NCBI RefSeq assembly: GCF_008065375.1
Contig: NZ_VJYI01000004.1
Coordinates: forward strand, 124,001 to 188,000
Source: Nonomuraea sp. SYSU D8015
GTDB lineage: Bacteria > Actinomycetota > Actinomycetes > Streptosporangiales > Streptosporangiaceae
Direction: 5' to 3'
Length of the DNA stretch: 64,000 nucleotides
The notes under the pieces were generated by a model, which was given only the letters and a program-made list of their open reading frames with translations, was not told the origin of the DNA and searched no databases. The translations under genes and the position numbers were made by a program. Each line of letters opens with the position of its first letter. Position 1 is the stretch's first letter. Positions 8,132 to 16,658 of this stretch are shown piece by piece.

Positions 8132-9580
8132 ATGCTCGACGTACCGAAATTCCACACCGACCTCTTCACCGCCAGTGGCTGGACCAGCGGGGGTGGAGGC
8201 ACCTTCGCCACGCTGAACCCTGCCACCGGTGCGCCGCTGGCCGAGATCGCCGCAGCCGGTGCCGAGGATGTCGACGCGGCTGTGGCCACGGCCACGGAGA
8301 CGCTCCACGGCGCATGGATGGCGGTCCCCCCGTCGGAGAAGGGGGCTCTGCTGTACAAGCTGGCCGACCTGGTCGAGCGAGACATCGAGACAGTTGCCAT
8401 GCTCGAGTCGCTCGACATGGGCCGGCCAGTCGGCATCGGAATGGTGCTCGTTTCGAATTTCATCGCGTCCCTGCGCTACTACGCGGGCTGGGCGGACAAG
8501 ATCAACGGAGAGTCGATCGCCAGTTACGACTACTTCGGGGCTGCGACCCACACCTACACGCGTCGTGAGCCGGTCGGCGTGGTCGCGGCGATCATCCCGT
8601 GGAACGCCCCGCTGATGATCCTCGGCTGGAAGCTCGCCCCGGCCCTGGCCTGTGGCAACACCGTGATCGTCAAACCCGCCGAGGACGCCTCGCTCTCGAT
8701 TCTTCACCTGGCGTCGCTCGTCGAGGAGGCCGGCTTTCCGCCGGGCACCGTCCAGGTCCTGCCCGGCCACGGTCCGGTGGTGGGTGAGGCGCTGTCGCTG
8801 CACCCCGGCGTCCACAAGATCTCGTTCACCGGCTCGACCGAGGTCGGTCGGCGGGTCCTGCGCAACTCGGCCACGAACTTCAAACGGACCACGCTCGAGC
8901 TCGGCGGCAAGTCTCCGCAGATCGTCTTCGACGATGCCGACCTCGAAGCGGCGATTCTGGGCTTGGCCATGGGGGTGTTCTTCAACCAAGGTGAAACGTG
9001 TGCCGCGGGCACGCGCATCTTCGCTCATCGTGCCGTCTACGACGCGGTCGTCGAAGGGCTCAAGGGTGCGGCGGAAGCCCAGGTGGTGGGCGACCCATTC
9101 GATGAGGCGACCACCCTGGGGCCGCTGGTCAACGCCGCGCAACGCGACCGGGTCCTCAGCTACATCGAGAAGGGACGCGCCGACGGTGCCACCCTGGTCA
9201 CGGGCGGCGCAGCGCCGGACAGACCCGGCTTCTTCGTGCAGCCCACGGTCTTCGCGGGCAGCAACGACATGACGATCGCACGTGAGGAGATCTTCGGCCC
9301 GGTCGGCACGGTGATCCCCTTCGACGACGACGCCGAAGTCCTGGCGATGGCAAATGACAACGACTACGGCCTCGCCGCCACGGTGTGGACCCGCGACCTC
9401 GGCCGCGCGCACGCCGCTTCCGCTGCTCTGCAGGCGGGAGCCGTGGGCGTCAACGGCTGGTCCCCGCTCGGCCCTCAGCTGCCCTGGGGCGGCGTCAAGG
9501 CGAGTGGCATCGGTCGCGAACTCGGTTATGAGGGGATCCTCGCCAACACCGAGGCGAAGACGGTCACCGTCGTGCTCTGA
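8132..9580 (+). CDS. NAD(P)-dependent aldehyde dehydrogenase
   Basis: This 482-residue ALDH-superfamily enzyme has a Rossmann region with IIPWNAPLMILGWKLAPALACGN split around the usual PWN motif (about 150-170), the general base Glu in LELGGKSP, and the catalytic Cys in NQGETCAAGTRI (about 290). It would oxidise an aldehyde to the acid, presumably the product of the GMC oxidoreductase directly upstream. Phenylacetaldehyde- and indoleacetaldehyde-type dehydrogenases share this length and these motifs; the precise aldehyde is not readable from sequence. An AGGAG ribosome site lies just before ATG 8132. Confidence 0.9.
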   Translation: MLDVPKFHTDLFTASGWTSGGGGTFATLNPATGAPLAEIAAAGAEDVDAAVATATETLHGAWMAVPPSEKGALLYKLADLVERDIETVAMLESLDMGRPVGIGMVLVSNFIASLRYYAGWADKINGESIASYDYFGAATHTYTRREPVGVVAAIIPWNAPLMILGWKLAPALACGNTVIVKPAEDASLSILHLASLVEEAGFPPGTVQVLPGHGPVVGEALSLHPGVHKISFTGSTEVGRRVLRNSATNFKRTTLELGGKSPQIVFDDADLEAAILGLAMGVFFNQGETCAAGTRIFAHRAVYDAVVEGLKGAAEAQVVGDPFDEATTLGPLVNAAQRDRVLSYIEKGRADGATLVTGGAAPDRPGFFVQPTVFAGSNDMTIAREEIFGPVGTVIPFDDDAEVLAMANDNDYGLAATVWTRDLGRAHAASAALQAGAVGVNGWSPLGPQLPWGGVKASGIGRELGYEGILANTEAKTVTVVL

Positions 9581-9617
9581 CCGACGACGCATCTGCCACG
9601 GCTGACCTGGCGTTCCG

Positions 9618-9656
9618 AGTGAGGCGGCACCGGGGGCTCGTGGGGGCCGCCTCACT
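9618..9656 (+). terminator. Terminator after the GMC/aldehyde dehydrogenase operon
   Basis: AGTGAGGCGGC and GCCGCCTCACT pair as a perfect 11-bp stem with a 17-base loop, starting 38 bases after the aldehyde dehydrogenase stop. Confidence 0.65.
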
Positions 9657-9700
9657 GCGCTTCCGCCTGGATTGAGGGTTCATGATCATCCGACATGACA

Positions 9701-9734
9701 GTGCCGCGGACGTCCGGATGGACGTCCGCGGCAC
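9701..9734 (-). terminator. Terminator after iacF
   Basis: GTGCCGCGGACGTCC and its exact complement form a 15-bp stem around a GGAT loop, 17 bases past the iacF stop. Together with the neighbouring hairpin at 9618-9656 it insulates two converging operons. Confidence 0.75.
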
Positions 9735-9750
9735 CCGTGGGGCAGGGGCC

Positions 9751-10701
9751 TCAGTAGAGCTCGATGACGAGCTTGTCGCTGAGCGCGCGCGAGACGCACA
9801 GGGCCATCTGATGCTCCCGGTCTGCTGCGGTGAGGCAGCTGTCGCGGTGGTCGGGCGTACCCTCGAGCACTCCGGATACGCAGGAGCCGCAGATGCCTTC
9901 CTCGCACGACTTGAAGACCTCGATGCCGTTCTCCTCGAGGACCGCGAGGATCGACCGGTCGGCGGGGACGTCGAAGATCTCGCCGGTGTCGAGCTCCACG
10001 GTGAACGGCCGGTCGCTGGAGGTGTCCACCTCGGCGGCCACGAAGTGCTCGACATGGACCCGCTCGTCGCCGACGGCCGGCGCGAAGGCGGCGATGACCT
10101 GGGCCATGAACCCGTCGGGTCCGCAGGTGTAGACATGGGTCGCCGGCGTCAGCGACGCGGCGAGTTCGAGGAACAGCGCCGGTTGCGCGGCACGGGGTAC
10201 GCCGAAGTGCAGGCGCACACGGTCGCGGAACTCCACCCGCTCCTCCAGCAGGTCCACGAAAGCTGCCTCGCTCCGCGATCGCGCGAAGTAGTGCAGCTGG
10301 AAGTCGGCGCCGCACGCGTAGAGCTCGTAGGCCATCGAGAGCAGGGGCGTGACGCCGATGCCGCCGGCGACGAGTACGTGCTGATCCGCCCCGTCTGCGA
10401 TGGAGAGCAGGTTGCGCGGCCTACTGACCTTCAGATGATCGCCCACCCGCACCTCGTGGAGGGCCGCGGATCCGCCGCGTGACTCCGCTTCCCGTTTGAC
10501 CGCGATCAGAATCGAAGCCGGGTCGTCGGGCGGGCTGCACAGCGAGTACTGCCGCAGGAGCCCGGTCGGCCCGACCACGTCGATGTGCGCACCCGCCTGG
10601 TACGGCTTCAGGCGCTGGCCGTCCTGCCGGACCAGGCGCAACGCACGGATGTCAGGAGTCTCATCGACGATTTCGACGACGCGGAAGAGGATGTTCGTCA
10701 T
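9751..10701 (-). CDS. iacF: Ring-hydroxylating dioxygenase reductase, IacF-like (FMN/NAD + 2Fe-2S)
   Basis: The 316-residue protein has the phthalate-dioxygenase-reductase layout: flavin domain (about 1-105, with RQYSLCSPPDD), NAD domain (about 110-215, with VLVAGGIGVTPLLSMAYEL), and a C-terminal plant-type ferredoxin (about 230-316) with the cluster ligands in CEEGICGSCVSG and a distal Cys in MALCVSRA. It would pass electrons from NAD(P)H to the Rieske oxygenase IacCD. ATG 10701 is chosen because it starts the conserved flavin domain; the open frame upstream overlaps iacE. It is the last gene of the iacABCDEF operon. Confidence 0.85.
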   Translation of the reverse strand: MTNILFRVVEIVDETPDIRALRLVRQDGQRLKPYQAGAHIDVVGPTGLLRQYSLCSPPDDPASILIAVKREAESRGGSAALHEVRVGDHLKVSRPRNLLSIADGADQHVLVAGGIGVTPLLSMAYELYACGADFQLHYFARSRSEAAFVDLLEERVEFRDRVRLHFGVPRAAQPALFLELAASLTPATHVYTCGPDGFMAQVIAAFAPAVGDERVHVEHFVAAEVDTSSDRPFTVELDTGEIFDVPADRSILAVLEENGIEVFKSCEEGICGSCVSGVLEGTPDHRDSCLTAADREHQMALCVSRALSDKLVIELY

Positions 10702-10741
10702 CGAGGCCTCCAGGTGGTGGACGAGGGGGACGACCAGGCGA

Positions 10742-11491
10742 TCAGCGCATGTAGAGGCCGCCGTTGGCGTCCCAGCAGGCGCCGGTGACGGAGGCCGCCC
10801 CCGGCGAGGCGAGCAGCGCGACCATCTCGGCGATGAATTCCATGCTGCCGAGACGTCTGACGGGGATGCCGGCGGCCATGGCATCGAGGTTCTCCTCGCC
10901 GACGATCTGCCGGACCATGGGACTGTCCTGGGGGCCGGGGGACACGGCGTTGACGGTCACGCCCTGTGCGGCGAGTTCGCGTGCGAAGACCTTGGTGGCC
11001 GACATGATCGCGCCCTTGGACGAGGCGTAGTGGCCGCCGGTCGCGGTTCCTCCGTTCTGCCCGGCGAGCGAGGCCATGTTGATGATCCGGCCGTAGCCCG
11101 CGGCGGCCATGTGGGCCCCGAAGATCTGGCAGGCGTGGAACGTCCCGTTGAAGTTGACCCGCATGACCTCGTCGAGCTCCTCCGGGGTGATCTCCAGGAG
11201 CTTCCGTGCCTGGGTGCGCGCGGCGTTGTTGACCAGGACCTGGACCTCACCGAAGTCGGCGAGCACCTGGCCGAGCAGTGCCTCGACGGCCGACCGGTCA
11301 CTCACGTCGACCGTGTACGCCCGTGCTTCGGGCCCTCGGGTGGTGAGCTCTGCCGCGAGCGTGCCGGCGGCAGATGCGTCGATGTCGCTGATGGCGATCC
11401 GGTGGCCGCCGGCATGGAGCCGCCGGACGATCTGCTCGCCGAGTCCGGTGGCGCCGCCCGTGACGACGGCGACGGGGGCGTCGCTGTTCAC
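10742..11491 (-). CDS. iacE: Short-chain dehydrogenase/reductase, IacE-like
   Basis: This 249-residue classical SDR has the cofactor motif TGGATGLGEQI (about 10-20), NNAARTQ (NNAG-like), and the catalytic YASSKGA (Tyr/Lys) with an upstream Ser in MASLAGQ. The GTG start at 11491 overlaps the iacD stop by 4 bases (GTGA), fixing the start against a longer open frame. In known iac clusters IacE is a reductase or dehydrogenase acting on the oxidised indole-acetate intermediates. The family alone does not fix the substrate; the assignment rests on position in the operon. Confidence 0.8.
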   Translation of the reverse strand: MNSDAPVAVVTGGATGLGEQIVRRLHAGGHRIAISDIDASAAGTLAAELTTRGPEARAYTVDVSDRSAVEALLGQVLADFGEVQVLVNNAARTQARKLLEITPEELDEVMRVNFNGTFHACQIFGAHMAAAGYGRIINMASLAGQNGGTATGGHYASSKGAIMSATKVFARELAAQGVTVNAVSPGPQDSPMVRQIVGEENLDAMAAGIPVRRLGSMEFIAEMVALLASPGAASVTGACWDANGGLYMR

Positions 11492-12012
11492 AGCAGGAAC
11501 CCTGCGGCGGGCACGGCGTCGTCCGCGTCGATGAGGCGGACGACCTTGCGGACGAGCCGGTCCTCGTACGGCGTCGCGCCCAGCCGCACGACGTAGTCGA
11601 CGTCTCCGGCCCACAGGTCGTGCCGCCCACGCTTGTAAGCGACGAGGATCTGTCCTGCCTTGAGGGCCACCTCCTGGTCCGAAACCGATGCGAGGACGAA
11701 GCGCGAGACGTTGCGGACAGTGGTCGCGGCGTCCACGGCGGCGATCGCGTAGCCCTCGGTCATGCGGGCCACGCGCAACTGCCGCATGCGGGCGTCGTCG
11801 TAGACCATGTTGAGTACGTCGTCGAAGGACTCGGCAGCGCGGTCGATGGGGATCACGTAGATGCCGTCCTCGGCGTACAGTGCCTGCCAGTCCTCGTACT
11901 CCTTGGCATCGAGCAGGGCCGCCTCGCGCCAGATCAGCTCGATCGCCCGGACCACCCGGGGGTCGGTCAGCGACAGCATGGAGCTCGCCGTGTTGGTGGG
12001 GGCCTCAGTCAT
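11488..12012 (-). CDS. iacD: Aromatic-ring-hydroxylating dioxygenase small (beta) subunit, IacD-like
   Basis: The 174-residue protein has the cone-shaped NTF2-like fold of dioxygenase beta subunits: an N-terminal helix with ELIWREAALLDAKEYEDWQALY, the DGIYVIPID strand, and R-rich strands near TTVRNVSRFVLA. Beta subunits stabilise the alpha3beta3 hexamer and hold no cofactor. It overlaps the start of iacE by 4 bases and the end of iacC by 8, so the oxygenase subunits are translated together. Confidence 0.85.
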   Translation of the reverse strand: MTEAPTNTASSMLSLTDPRVVRAIELIWREAALLDAKEYEDWQALYAEDGIYVIPIDRAAESFDDVLNMVYDDARMRQLRVARMTEGYAIAAVDAATTVRNVSRFVLASVSDQEVALKAGQILVAYKRGRHDLWAGDVDYVVRLGATPYEDRLVRKVVRLIDADDAVPAAGFLL

Positions 12013-13303
12013 CGCTCATCATCTGCTTCCACTGGTCGTAGGCCGCACGCATGCCGGTCTCGTCGGTGACGTGGCTGGTGGGCCAGCCCTCGGGGGAGGC
12101 CTTCTCGCGCGCCAGGCCGCGGTTGACCATGATCGGCATCTCTGGGGCGCCCTGGGCGCCCCGCTGGACGCGGTCCCAGCCCTCGGAGTCGTCAGGCGTG
12201 CCGAAGCCGAACGGGCCCTGGAAGTGCTCGTGGGCGCGCAACCGCGTCCGGTTGACCGGATCGACGATCTCCGCCGGGCCGTCCGGGCCGAGCGCGACGT
12301 GCTCGATGTGCGTCTCGTCGACACTGACGGGTCGTAGCACCCGGAAGAACGAGCTGGACATCGACACGTTCGGGAACAGGTTCAGGTTGAAGCCCGTCCC
12401 GTGCACGGCCCGGACCAGCTTGCGGATCGCCGCGTCGTTCAGACCCTGTGCCTTGAGCTCCGCGGCCAGGCCATCGAACCGCGGCTGTAGCGGCTCGCTG
12501 CCGTCGTCGTCGTTCAGGTCGGAGTGTTCGGGGACCATCTGCATGACGGAGTGACCGTTGCCCAGATCGTGCGTGAGAGCGGTCGGATCGGTCATGAACG
12601 ACATCATCTCCGCGGTCTCGGCGTCGACCGAGGCCATCCACGAGCGGTGCACGATCGGGAAGTGGTAGCCGTCTGTGGTGTTCTCGAGCTGGATCTTCCA
12701 GTTGCCCTTGAACTTGAAGCGGTGGGTGCCGATCACCTTGATGGGGTAGCCCCCGCCCTGTGCCATGAACCGGTCGATCCACAGCCTGACGTCACCGAGG
12801 AAGTCCTCCAGCGGCCCGGCGTCCTCGTTGAACGTGGCGAAGATCATGCCGCCGTAGGACTCCGTGCGAAGCTTCTTCAGGCTCAGGGCCGACTTGTCCA
12901 TCACGCCCTCGTAGGCGTCGGGGTACGGGATCCCGCGCAGCTGCCCGTCGAGCCCGTACGACCAGGCGTGGTAGGGGCAGGTGAAGCCGTTGACATGGCC
13001 GCTGCGCTTCTCGCACAGGGATGCTCCGCGGTGGCGGCATCTGTTCACCATCGTGTGGATGTTGCCCTTGCGGTCCTTGGTCACGATGACCGGCTGCCGG
13101 CCCACGAAAGTGGACTTGAAGCTGCCACCTCGCGGCAGCTCCGACTCGTGGGCGACCCAGACCCAGGTGCGCTCGAAGATCTTCGTCATCTCCAGCTCGA
13201 AGATCGCCGGGTCCGTGTACATCCGGCCGGCGACACGGTCGGGGAGGACCAGGTCGGAGGGGGGTAGGTCGTAGATTGTCTCTGCTGTGAACTCGGTAGC
13301 CAT
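12005..13303 (-). CDS. iacC: Rieske dioxygenase large (alpha) subunit, IacC-like
   Basis: The 432-residue terminal oxygenase has Rieske ligands Cys89-His91 (NRCRHRGASLC) and Cys109-His112 (TCPYHAWSYG), then a catalytic domain whose mononuclear Fe ligands include His214 and His219 (DGYHFPIVHRSW). In iac pathways IacCD dihydroxylates the oxindole-type intermediate on the way to catechol. ATG 13303 lies 4 bases after the iacB stop and begins the conserved N-terminus; the longer frame runs into iacB. Benzoate-type oxygenases are relatives, but the neighbours favour IacC. Confidence 0.85.
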   Translation of the reverse strand: MATEFTAETIYDLPPSDLVLPDRVAGRMYTDPAIFELEMTKIFERTWVWVAHESELPRGGSFKSTFVGRQPVIVTKDRKGNIHTMVNRCRHRGASLCEKRSGHVNGFTCPYHAWSYGLDGQLRGIPYPDAYEGVMDKSALSLKKLRTESYGGMIFATFNEDAGPLEDFLGDVRLWIDRFMAQGGGYPIKVIGTHRFKFKGNWKIQLENTTDGYHFPIVHRSWMASVDAETAEMMSFMTDPTALTHDLGNGHSVMQMVPEHSDLNDDDGSEPLQPRFDGLAAELKAQGLNDAAIRKLVRAVHGTGFNLNLFPNVSMSSSFFRVLRPVSVDETHIEHVALGPDGPAEIVDPVNRTRLRAHEHFQGPFGFGTPDDSEGWDRVQRGAQGAPEMPIMVNRGLAREKASPEGWPTSHVTDETGMRAAYDQWKQMMSDD

Positions 13304-13307
13304 CGGG

Positions 13308-13679
13308 TCAGTCCTTGTACTCGCGCGGGGTGAGAGCGCGACCGATGCGCGCCTCGATCTTGGCGTACTTCCACAGCTTCCAGTCACTTCCGCCGACCGG
13401 GATGGTGCGGAGGAAATTGCACACCTGCTTGACGGTCTCCTGGCTGTCGACATCGCAGAGCAGATAGCAGGTCCAGGGCCAGCCGTCGGACGGACCGACC
13501 ATGTGCGAGTCGTCGTCGATGTCTCCGATGAAGTCGACGCCGGGGAGGCCCTTGATGCCGTCCATCAGCGCGACGAAGGCGGTCCAGACGTCGCCGGCGG
13601 TGACACCGCCCTCGGGCAGGTCGAAGAAGTTCTGGTTGATGCCGATGCAGAACAACACGCGCAGCGTTGGGGTGTTCAT
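13308..13679 (-). CDS. iacB: Small conserved protein, IacB-like
   Basis: This 123-residue soluble protein has no signal peptide and no known catalytic motif. It is rich in aromatic residues and Asp (INQNFFDLPEGG, DIDDDSHMVG, DGWPWTCYLLCDV) and may be a dimeric alpha/beta barrel like muconolactone-isomerase-type proteins. Its position between iacA and iacC, 4 bases before iacC, matches IacB, a small protein of unknown chemistry in IAA-degrading bacteria. The assignment rests mainly on gene order and size. Confidence 0.65.
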   Translation of the reverse strand: MNTPTLRVLFCIGINQNFFDLPEGGVTAGDVWTAFVALMDGIKGLPGVDFIGDIDDDSHMVGPSDGWPWTCYLLCDVDSQETVKQVCNFLRTIPVGGSDWKLWKYAKIEARIGRALTPREYKD

Positions 13680-13719
13680 GGACGGATCTCCTGGGGACGG
13701 TCGCAGCAGTGGGGGAGAC

Positions 13720-14865
13720 TCACTGGAAGCCCGGGACGGTCGGGGGCTGGTCCATCAGGACGGCGCCGGCGGCGTCGTACATGGCGGGGCTGAGGAAGGC
13801 GTGCTGCTGGGGGACCAGCGCGTCGCCCAGCAGCCACTGCAGGGGGTGGTCAGTGGCGATGGCGCCGGTGCCGGAGAGGTGGATGACACGATTGACCACC
13901 TCGGCGGCCGTCCTGGCGAGATGGGCCGACGAAAGTCGCAGGTGAGCGTTCTGCTGTGCGGTGGCGGGATCGCCGGCCGACACGGTCTCCCACGTGTCGT
14001 GCGTGACCTCGTAGAAGTAGGCCCTCGCCGAGCGCAGCGTCGCCTCTGCCTCTGCCAGGCCGGTGCGGTAGTAGGAGCGGTCTGCAAGCTTCGGTGCCCC
14101 GGTGACCCCGGTTCGCCCGCTACCGACCTCGGTGGCGAAGTAGAGGGCGGCCCGGGCGACTCCTGCACCCACCACGGCGAGCACCTGTGCGGCGTAGGCG
14201 ATCGTGGGATAGCGGTAGAGCGGCTCGTCAACGGTCGCTTCCCCACCTCGGATGAACGTCCACGCGTAGGGGATCTCGACGTGGTCGACGACGAGGTCGA
14301 AGGAGCCGGTGCCCTTCATGCCGACGACGTCCCACTCCTGGACGATCTCGACCTGCTCGGGCCGCAGCAGCGCGGTGCGCGGCTTGCCGGCCGTCGAGTC
14401 GTCACCGGGGATGCCGACCCCCAGGACGTCGGCACCCATGCAGCCGCTGGCGAACTTCCAGCGTCCGTTGACCAGGAACCCGGACTCAGTGGGTTCTGCG
14501 CGCTGCACCGGGAAGAGCGCACCGGCGAAGCAGACGTCCGGGCCGTCGGCGTACAGCTCGGCCTGGGTCTCCAGCGGCAAGGCCGCGAGGTAGACGTGGG
14601 CGGAACCGAAGCTGGCGACCCACCCGGTGGAGCCGTCCACCTCGGAGATCCGCTCGATGCGCCGAAGGAACTCTGCCGGCGGCAGCGGGTCCCCGCCGAA
14701 CCGCCGGGGTGTCGCGGCCCGATAGATGCCGGCCTGTTTGAGGCGATCGATGAAGTCCTTGGACACGAAACGCTGGTCCCGAAACTCCTGGCGCCGCTTG
14801 AGAAGCTCGGCCAGCACGTCCTCCAGCGACGCGGTCACTGGCCGGCTCTCCTGGGTCTGGACCAT
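13720..14865 (-). CDS. iacA: Flavin-dependent monooxygenase of acyl-CoA dehydrogenase fold, IacA-like
   Basis: The 381-residue protein has the acyl-CoA dehydrogenase/HpaB-like fold: helical N-domain (about 1-120, ATPRRFGGDPLPPAEFLRRI), beta domain (about 125-225, GRWKFASGCMGAD and DVVGMKGTGSFDLVV) and C-terminal helical domain (VNRVIHLSGTGAI). Members of this subgroup hydroxylate aromatics with reduced flavin supplied by a separate reductase, here IacG. In IAA degraders IacA carries out the first oxidation of the indole ring. ATG 14865 is preferred because GGAGGAG stands six bases before it; ATG 14880 lacks such a site. It heads the iacABCDEF operon. Confidence 0.82.
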   Translation of the reverse strand: MVQTQESRPVTASLEDVLAELLKRRQEFRDQRFVSKDFIDRLKQAGIYRAATPRRFGGDPLPPAEFLRRIERISEVDGSTGWVASFGSAHVYLAALPLETQAELYADGPDVCFAGALFPVQRAEPTESGFLVNGRWKFASGCMGADVLGVGIPGDDSTAGKPRTALLRPEQVEIVQEWDVVGMKGTGSFDLVVDHVEIPYAWTFIRGGEATVDEPLYRYPTIAYAAQVLAVVGAGVARAALYFATEVGSGRTGVTGAPKLADRSYYRTGLAEAEATLRSARAYFYEVTHDTWETVSAGDPATAQQNAHLRLSSAHLARTAAEVVNRVIHLSGTGAIATDHPLQWLLGDALVPQQHAFLSPAMYDAAGAVLMDQPPTVPGFQ

Positions 14866-14927
14866 CGACTGCTCCTCCATGATCGGGTCCGGCGAGGTGG
14901 CGATCAGATGCGACCTCGTGCCCTCTG

Positions 14928-14990
14928 ACGCTAGGGATCGCATCGAGGGCCGCCAATTGGTCATTGCCTGCCGGGTGGGGGGATTCCCTC
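14928..14990 (-). promoter_or_regulatory. iacA promoter with shared activator box
   Basis: On the minus strand a GAGGGAATCCCC box (14979-14990) is followed by CCTAGCGT (14928-14935). The box-to--10 distance matches the other five promoters within about three bases. The transcript should start near 14921, giving a leader of about 55 bases before iacA. Confidence 0.65.
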
Positions 14991-14998
14991 CCGGTCAC

Positions 14999-15063
14999 GT
15001 AGGGGATTTCTTTAGTCGTCGAGTCGCCGGCGACCGCCCGTCACGGGCGGCGGCTCCTAGGGT
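14999..15063 (+). promoter_or_regulatory. Histidine kinase promoter with shared activator box
   Basis: GTAGGGGATTTCTTTAG (14999-15015) lies 40 bases before CCTAGGGT (15056-15063). The -10 ends only six bases before ATG 15070, so a start site seven bases downstream would make the kinase mRNA leaderless. The divergent iacA box lies 9 bases away, so both promoters could share bound regulator. Confidence 0.65.
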
Positions 15064-15069
15064 GGAGGA

Positions 15070-16587
15070 ATGCAGGTCGACCCGATCGCGCCGGAACTCG
15101 TCACCACCGACTTCGTCGCGATGATGAACGCCTTGCACATGTGCGTGCTGATCCACGACGCGCGGACGAAGAACATCCTGTGGGCCAATCCGGCGGCCTG
15201 TGAGATGCTCGAGTTCAGCCTCGCCGAGATCCGGCCACTGAAGGCCAACGACATGAGCAGCTCTGCTCAGCAGTACGACCGCGTGATCGGCCGGGCATGG
15301 CTGCAGGACGCGGTGGAGCGGGGCTCCAGCCGGATCGAGTGGCACTATCGGTCGAAGTCCGGGCGGATCATTCCCACCGACGCACTCGCGGTGCGCGTGG
15401 AGCTGGCGCAGGGCCCGGCCGTGATGGTGCAGTTCCGCGACATCGAGCGTGAGCAGCAGGTCGAACGGGAGCTGCGTCTGACGACCTCGTACGTCGACGC
15501 GCTCGCCAGGCACACCTCGACGGTGGCCTTCATGCTCGATGCCGACGGAGCAGTACGGTTCGCGACCGACAGTGCCCTGACCTACATCGGTCTCACGGCC
15601 GACGACGATCCACCCATGGGCCGCCCCCTGACCGCCTACGCGCAACTGCGGCTGGGAGGGCGGCCGGTGAGCTGGTCCGAGGTTGCCACCGGAGCCGACC
15701 CGATCGGACCGGTCCAGCTCGAGCTCTTCAGCGACGAGCAGCACACGACCTGGCTGGAAGGAAGCCTGGAGAGGCTCCGGGAACAAGAGATCGACGCCTA
15801 CCTCATGATCCTGCACGATGTGTCCGAGCGGGTACGCGGCGAGGCTCGCCGGGAGCTGGAGCTGCGGCACGAGAACTACCTGGCGCGCTACAACGCCATG
15901 GGCGACATGGCCATGGCCATCGCCCACGAGCTCGGCCAGCCGCTTGCCGCAGCTGGCAATTTCATCGCCGGCATCCGAGCCCGCACGGCCTTGATGGTCG
16001 GCACCGGTGAGCTGCCGGTGCCCGTCGCCGACCAGGTCGGTTACGGGCTCGAGAGTGCCGCCCGGCAGATCGATCGGGCGACGGCAATCGTCAGCGCCCT
16101 ACGGTCGTTCGTGGGTCATCTCGAACACGTCGAGCAGGTCGTCGACCTGAATGATGTCGTGAGCGACTGCCTCTACTTCATCCGCCTCAGGGCGGCATCC
16201 AGTGCGGTGACAGTGGAAGTCCGTCTCGCCGCGGAACCGGTTCTCGTCCGCTGCGAGCGCGTCCTGACCGGCCAGGTGGTGATGAACCTCTGCTTCAACG
16301 CGATCGACGAGATGGCTGCCTGCCGACAGGAGGTACGACACGTCACCCTGACCACCCGCGTGAACGAAGGCACAGGGGTCGTGACGGTCGATGACCGTGG
16401 CCGCGGTTTCTCCCGGGACCCGTTCGCCGAGTCCTTCACCAGCAAGGAGGGTGGTAGTGGCATCGGGCTGGCGTTGAGCCACCGCATCATCAGCCGGCAG
16501 CACGGAAGCATCTGGGCTGAGCGTCGCCAGACCGGGGGATCGCGTTTCGGCTTCGCGTTGCCGCTCGCAGACCAGCCTTCGGCGTAG
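15070..16587 (+). CDS. PAS-domain sensor histidine kinase (FixL-like)
   Basis: The 505-residue protein is cytoplasmic, with no membrane segments. It has two PAS-like sensory regions (about 18-128 and 140-255), a HisKA dimerisation domain with phospho-acceptor His286 (MAIAHELGQPLAA), and an ATPase domain with N box (NLCFNAIDEM), G1 (VDDRGRGF) and G2 (GGSGIGLAL). It resembles FixL and the StyS/TodS-type kinases that sense aromatics. It lies between the two iac operons, and the FixJ-like regulator at 18801 is its obvious partner. A PAS domain could bind IAA or a pathway intermediate directly; this is inferred. Confidence 0.9.
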   Translation: MQVDPIAPELVTTDFVAMMNALHMCVLIHDARTKNILWANPAACEMLEFSLAEIRPLKANDMSSSAQQYDRVIGRAWLQDAVERGSSRIEWHYRSKSGRIIPTDALAVRVELAQGPAVMVQFRDIEREQQVERELRLTTSYVDALARHTSTVAFMLDADGAVRFATDSALTYIGLTADDDPPMGRPLTAYAQLRLGGRPVSWSEVATGADPIGPVQLELFSDEQHTTWLEGSLERLREQEIDAYLMILHDVSERVRGEARRELELRHENYLARYNAMGDMAMAIAHELGQPLAAAGNFIAGIRARTALMVGTGELPVPVADQVGYGLESAARQIDRATAIVSALRSFVGHLEHVEQVVDLNDVVSDCLYFIRLRAASSAVTVEVRLAAEPVLVRCERVLTGQVVMNLCFNAIDEMAACRQEVRHVTLTTRVNEGTGVVTVDDRGRGFSRDPFAESFTSKEGGSGIGLALSHRIISRQHGSIWAERRQTGGSRFGFALPLADQPSA

Positions 16588-16651
16588 GGGAAATCCTCAG
16601 GTGGCGCGGTGTAACTCTCGATACCCCGCCGGACGTCGGCGGGCCTAGCGT
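16584..16651 (+). promoter_or_regulatory. iacG promoter with shared activator box
   Basis: GTAGGGGAAATCCTCAG (16584-16600) overlaps the kinase stop codon and is the best copy of the box. CCTAGCGT follows at 16644-16651, eight bases before ATG 16659. No Shine-Dalgarno sequence precedes that ATG, so iacG is probably read from a leaderless or nearly leaderless mRNA. Confidence 0.7.
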
Positions 16652-16658
16652 CGATGGC

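Noticed and set aside
13501..14928. 475-codon plus-strand frame opposite iacA/iacB, and similar antisense frames opposite catA, iacC, the ABC and fusion genes
   Set aside because: They have low-complexity composition with no family pattern and sit in the mirror frame of well-supported genes.
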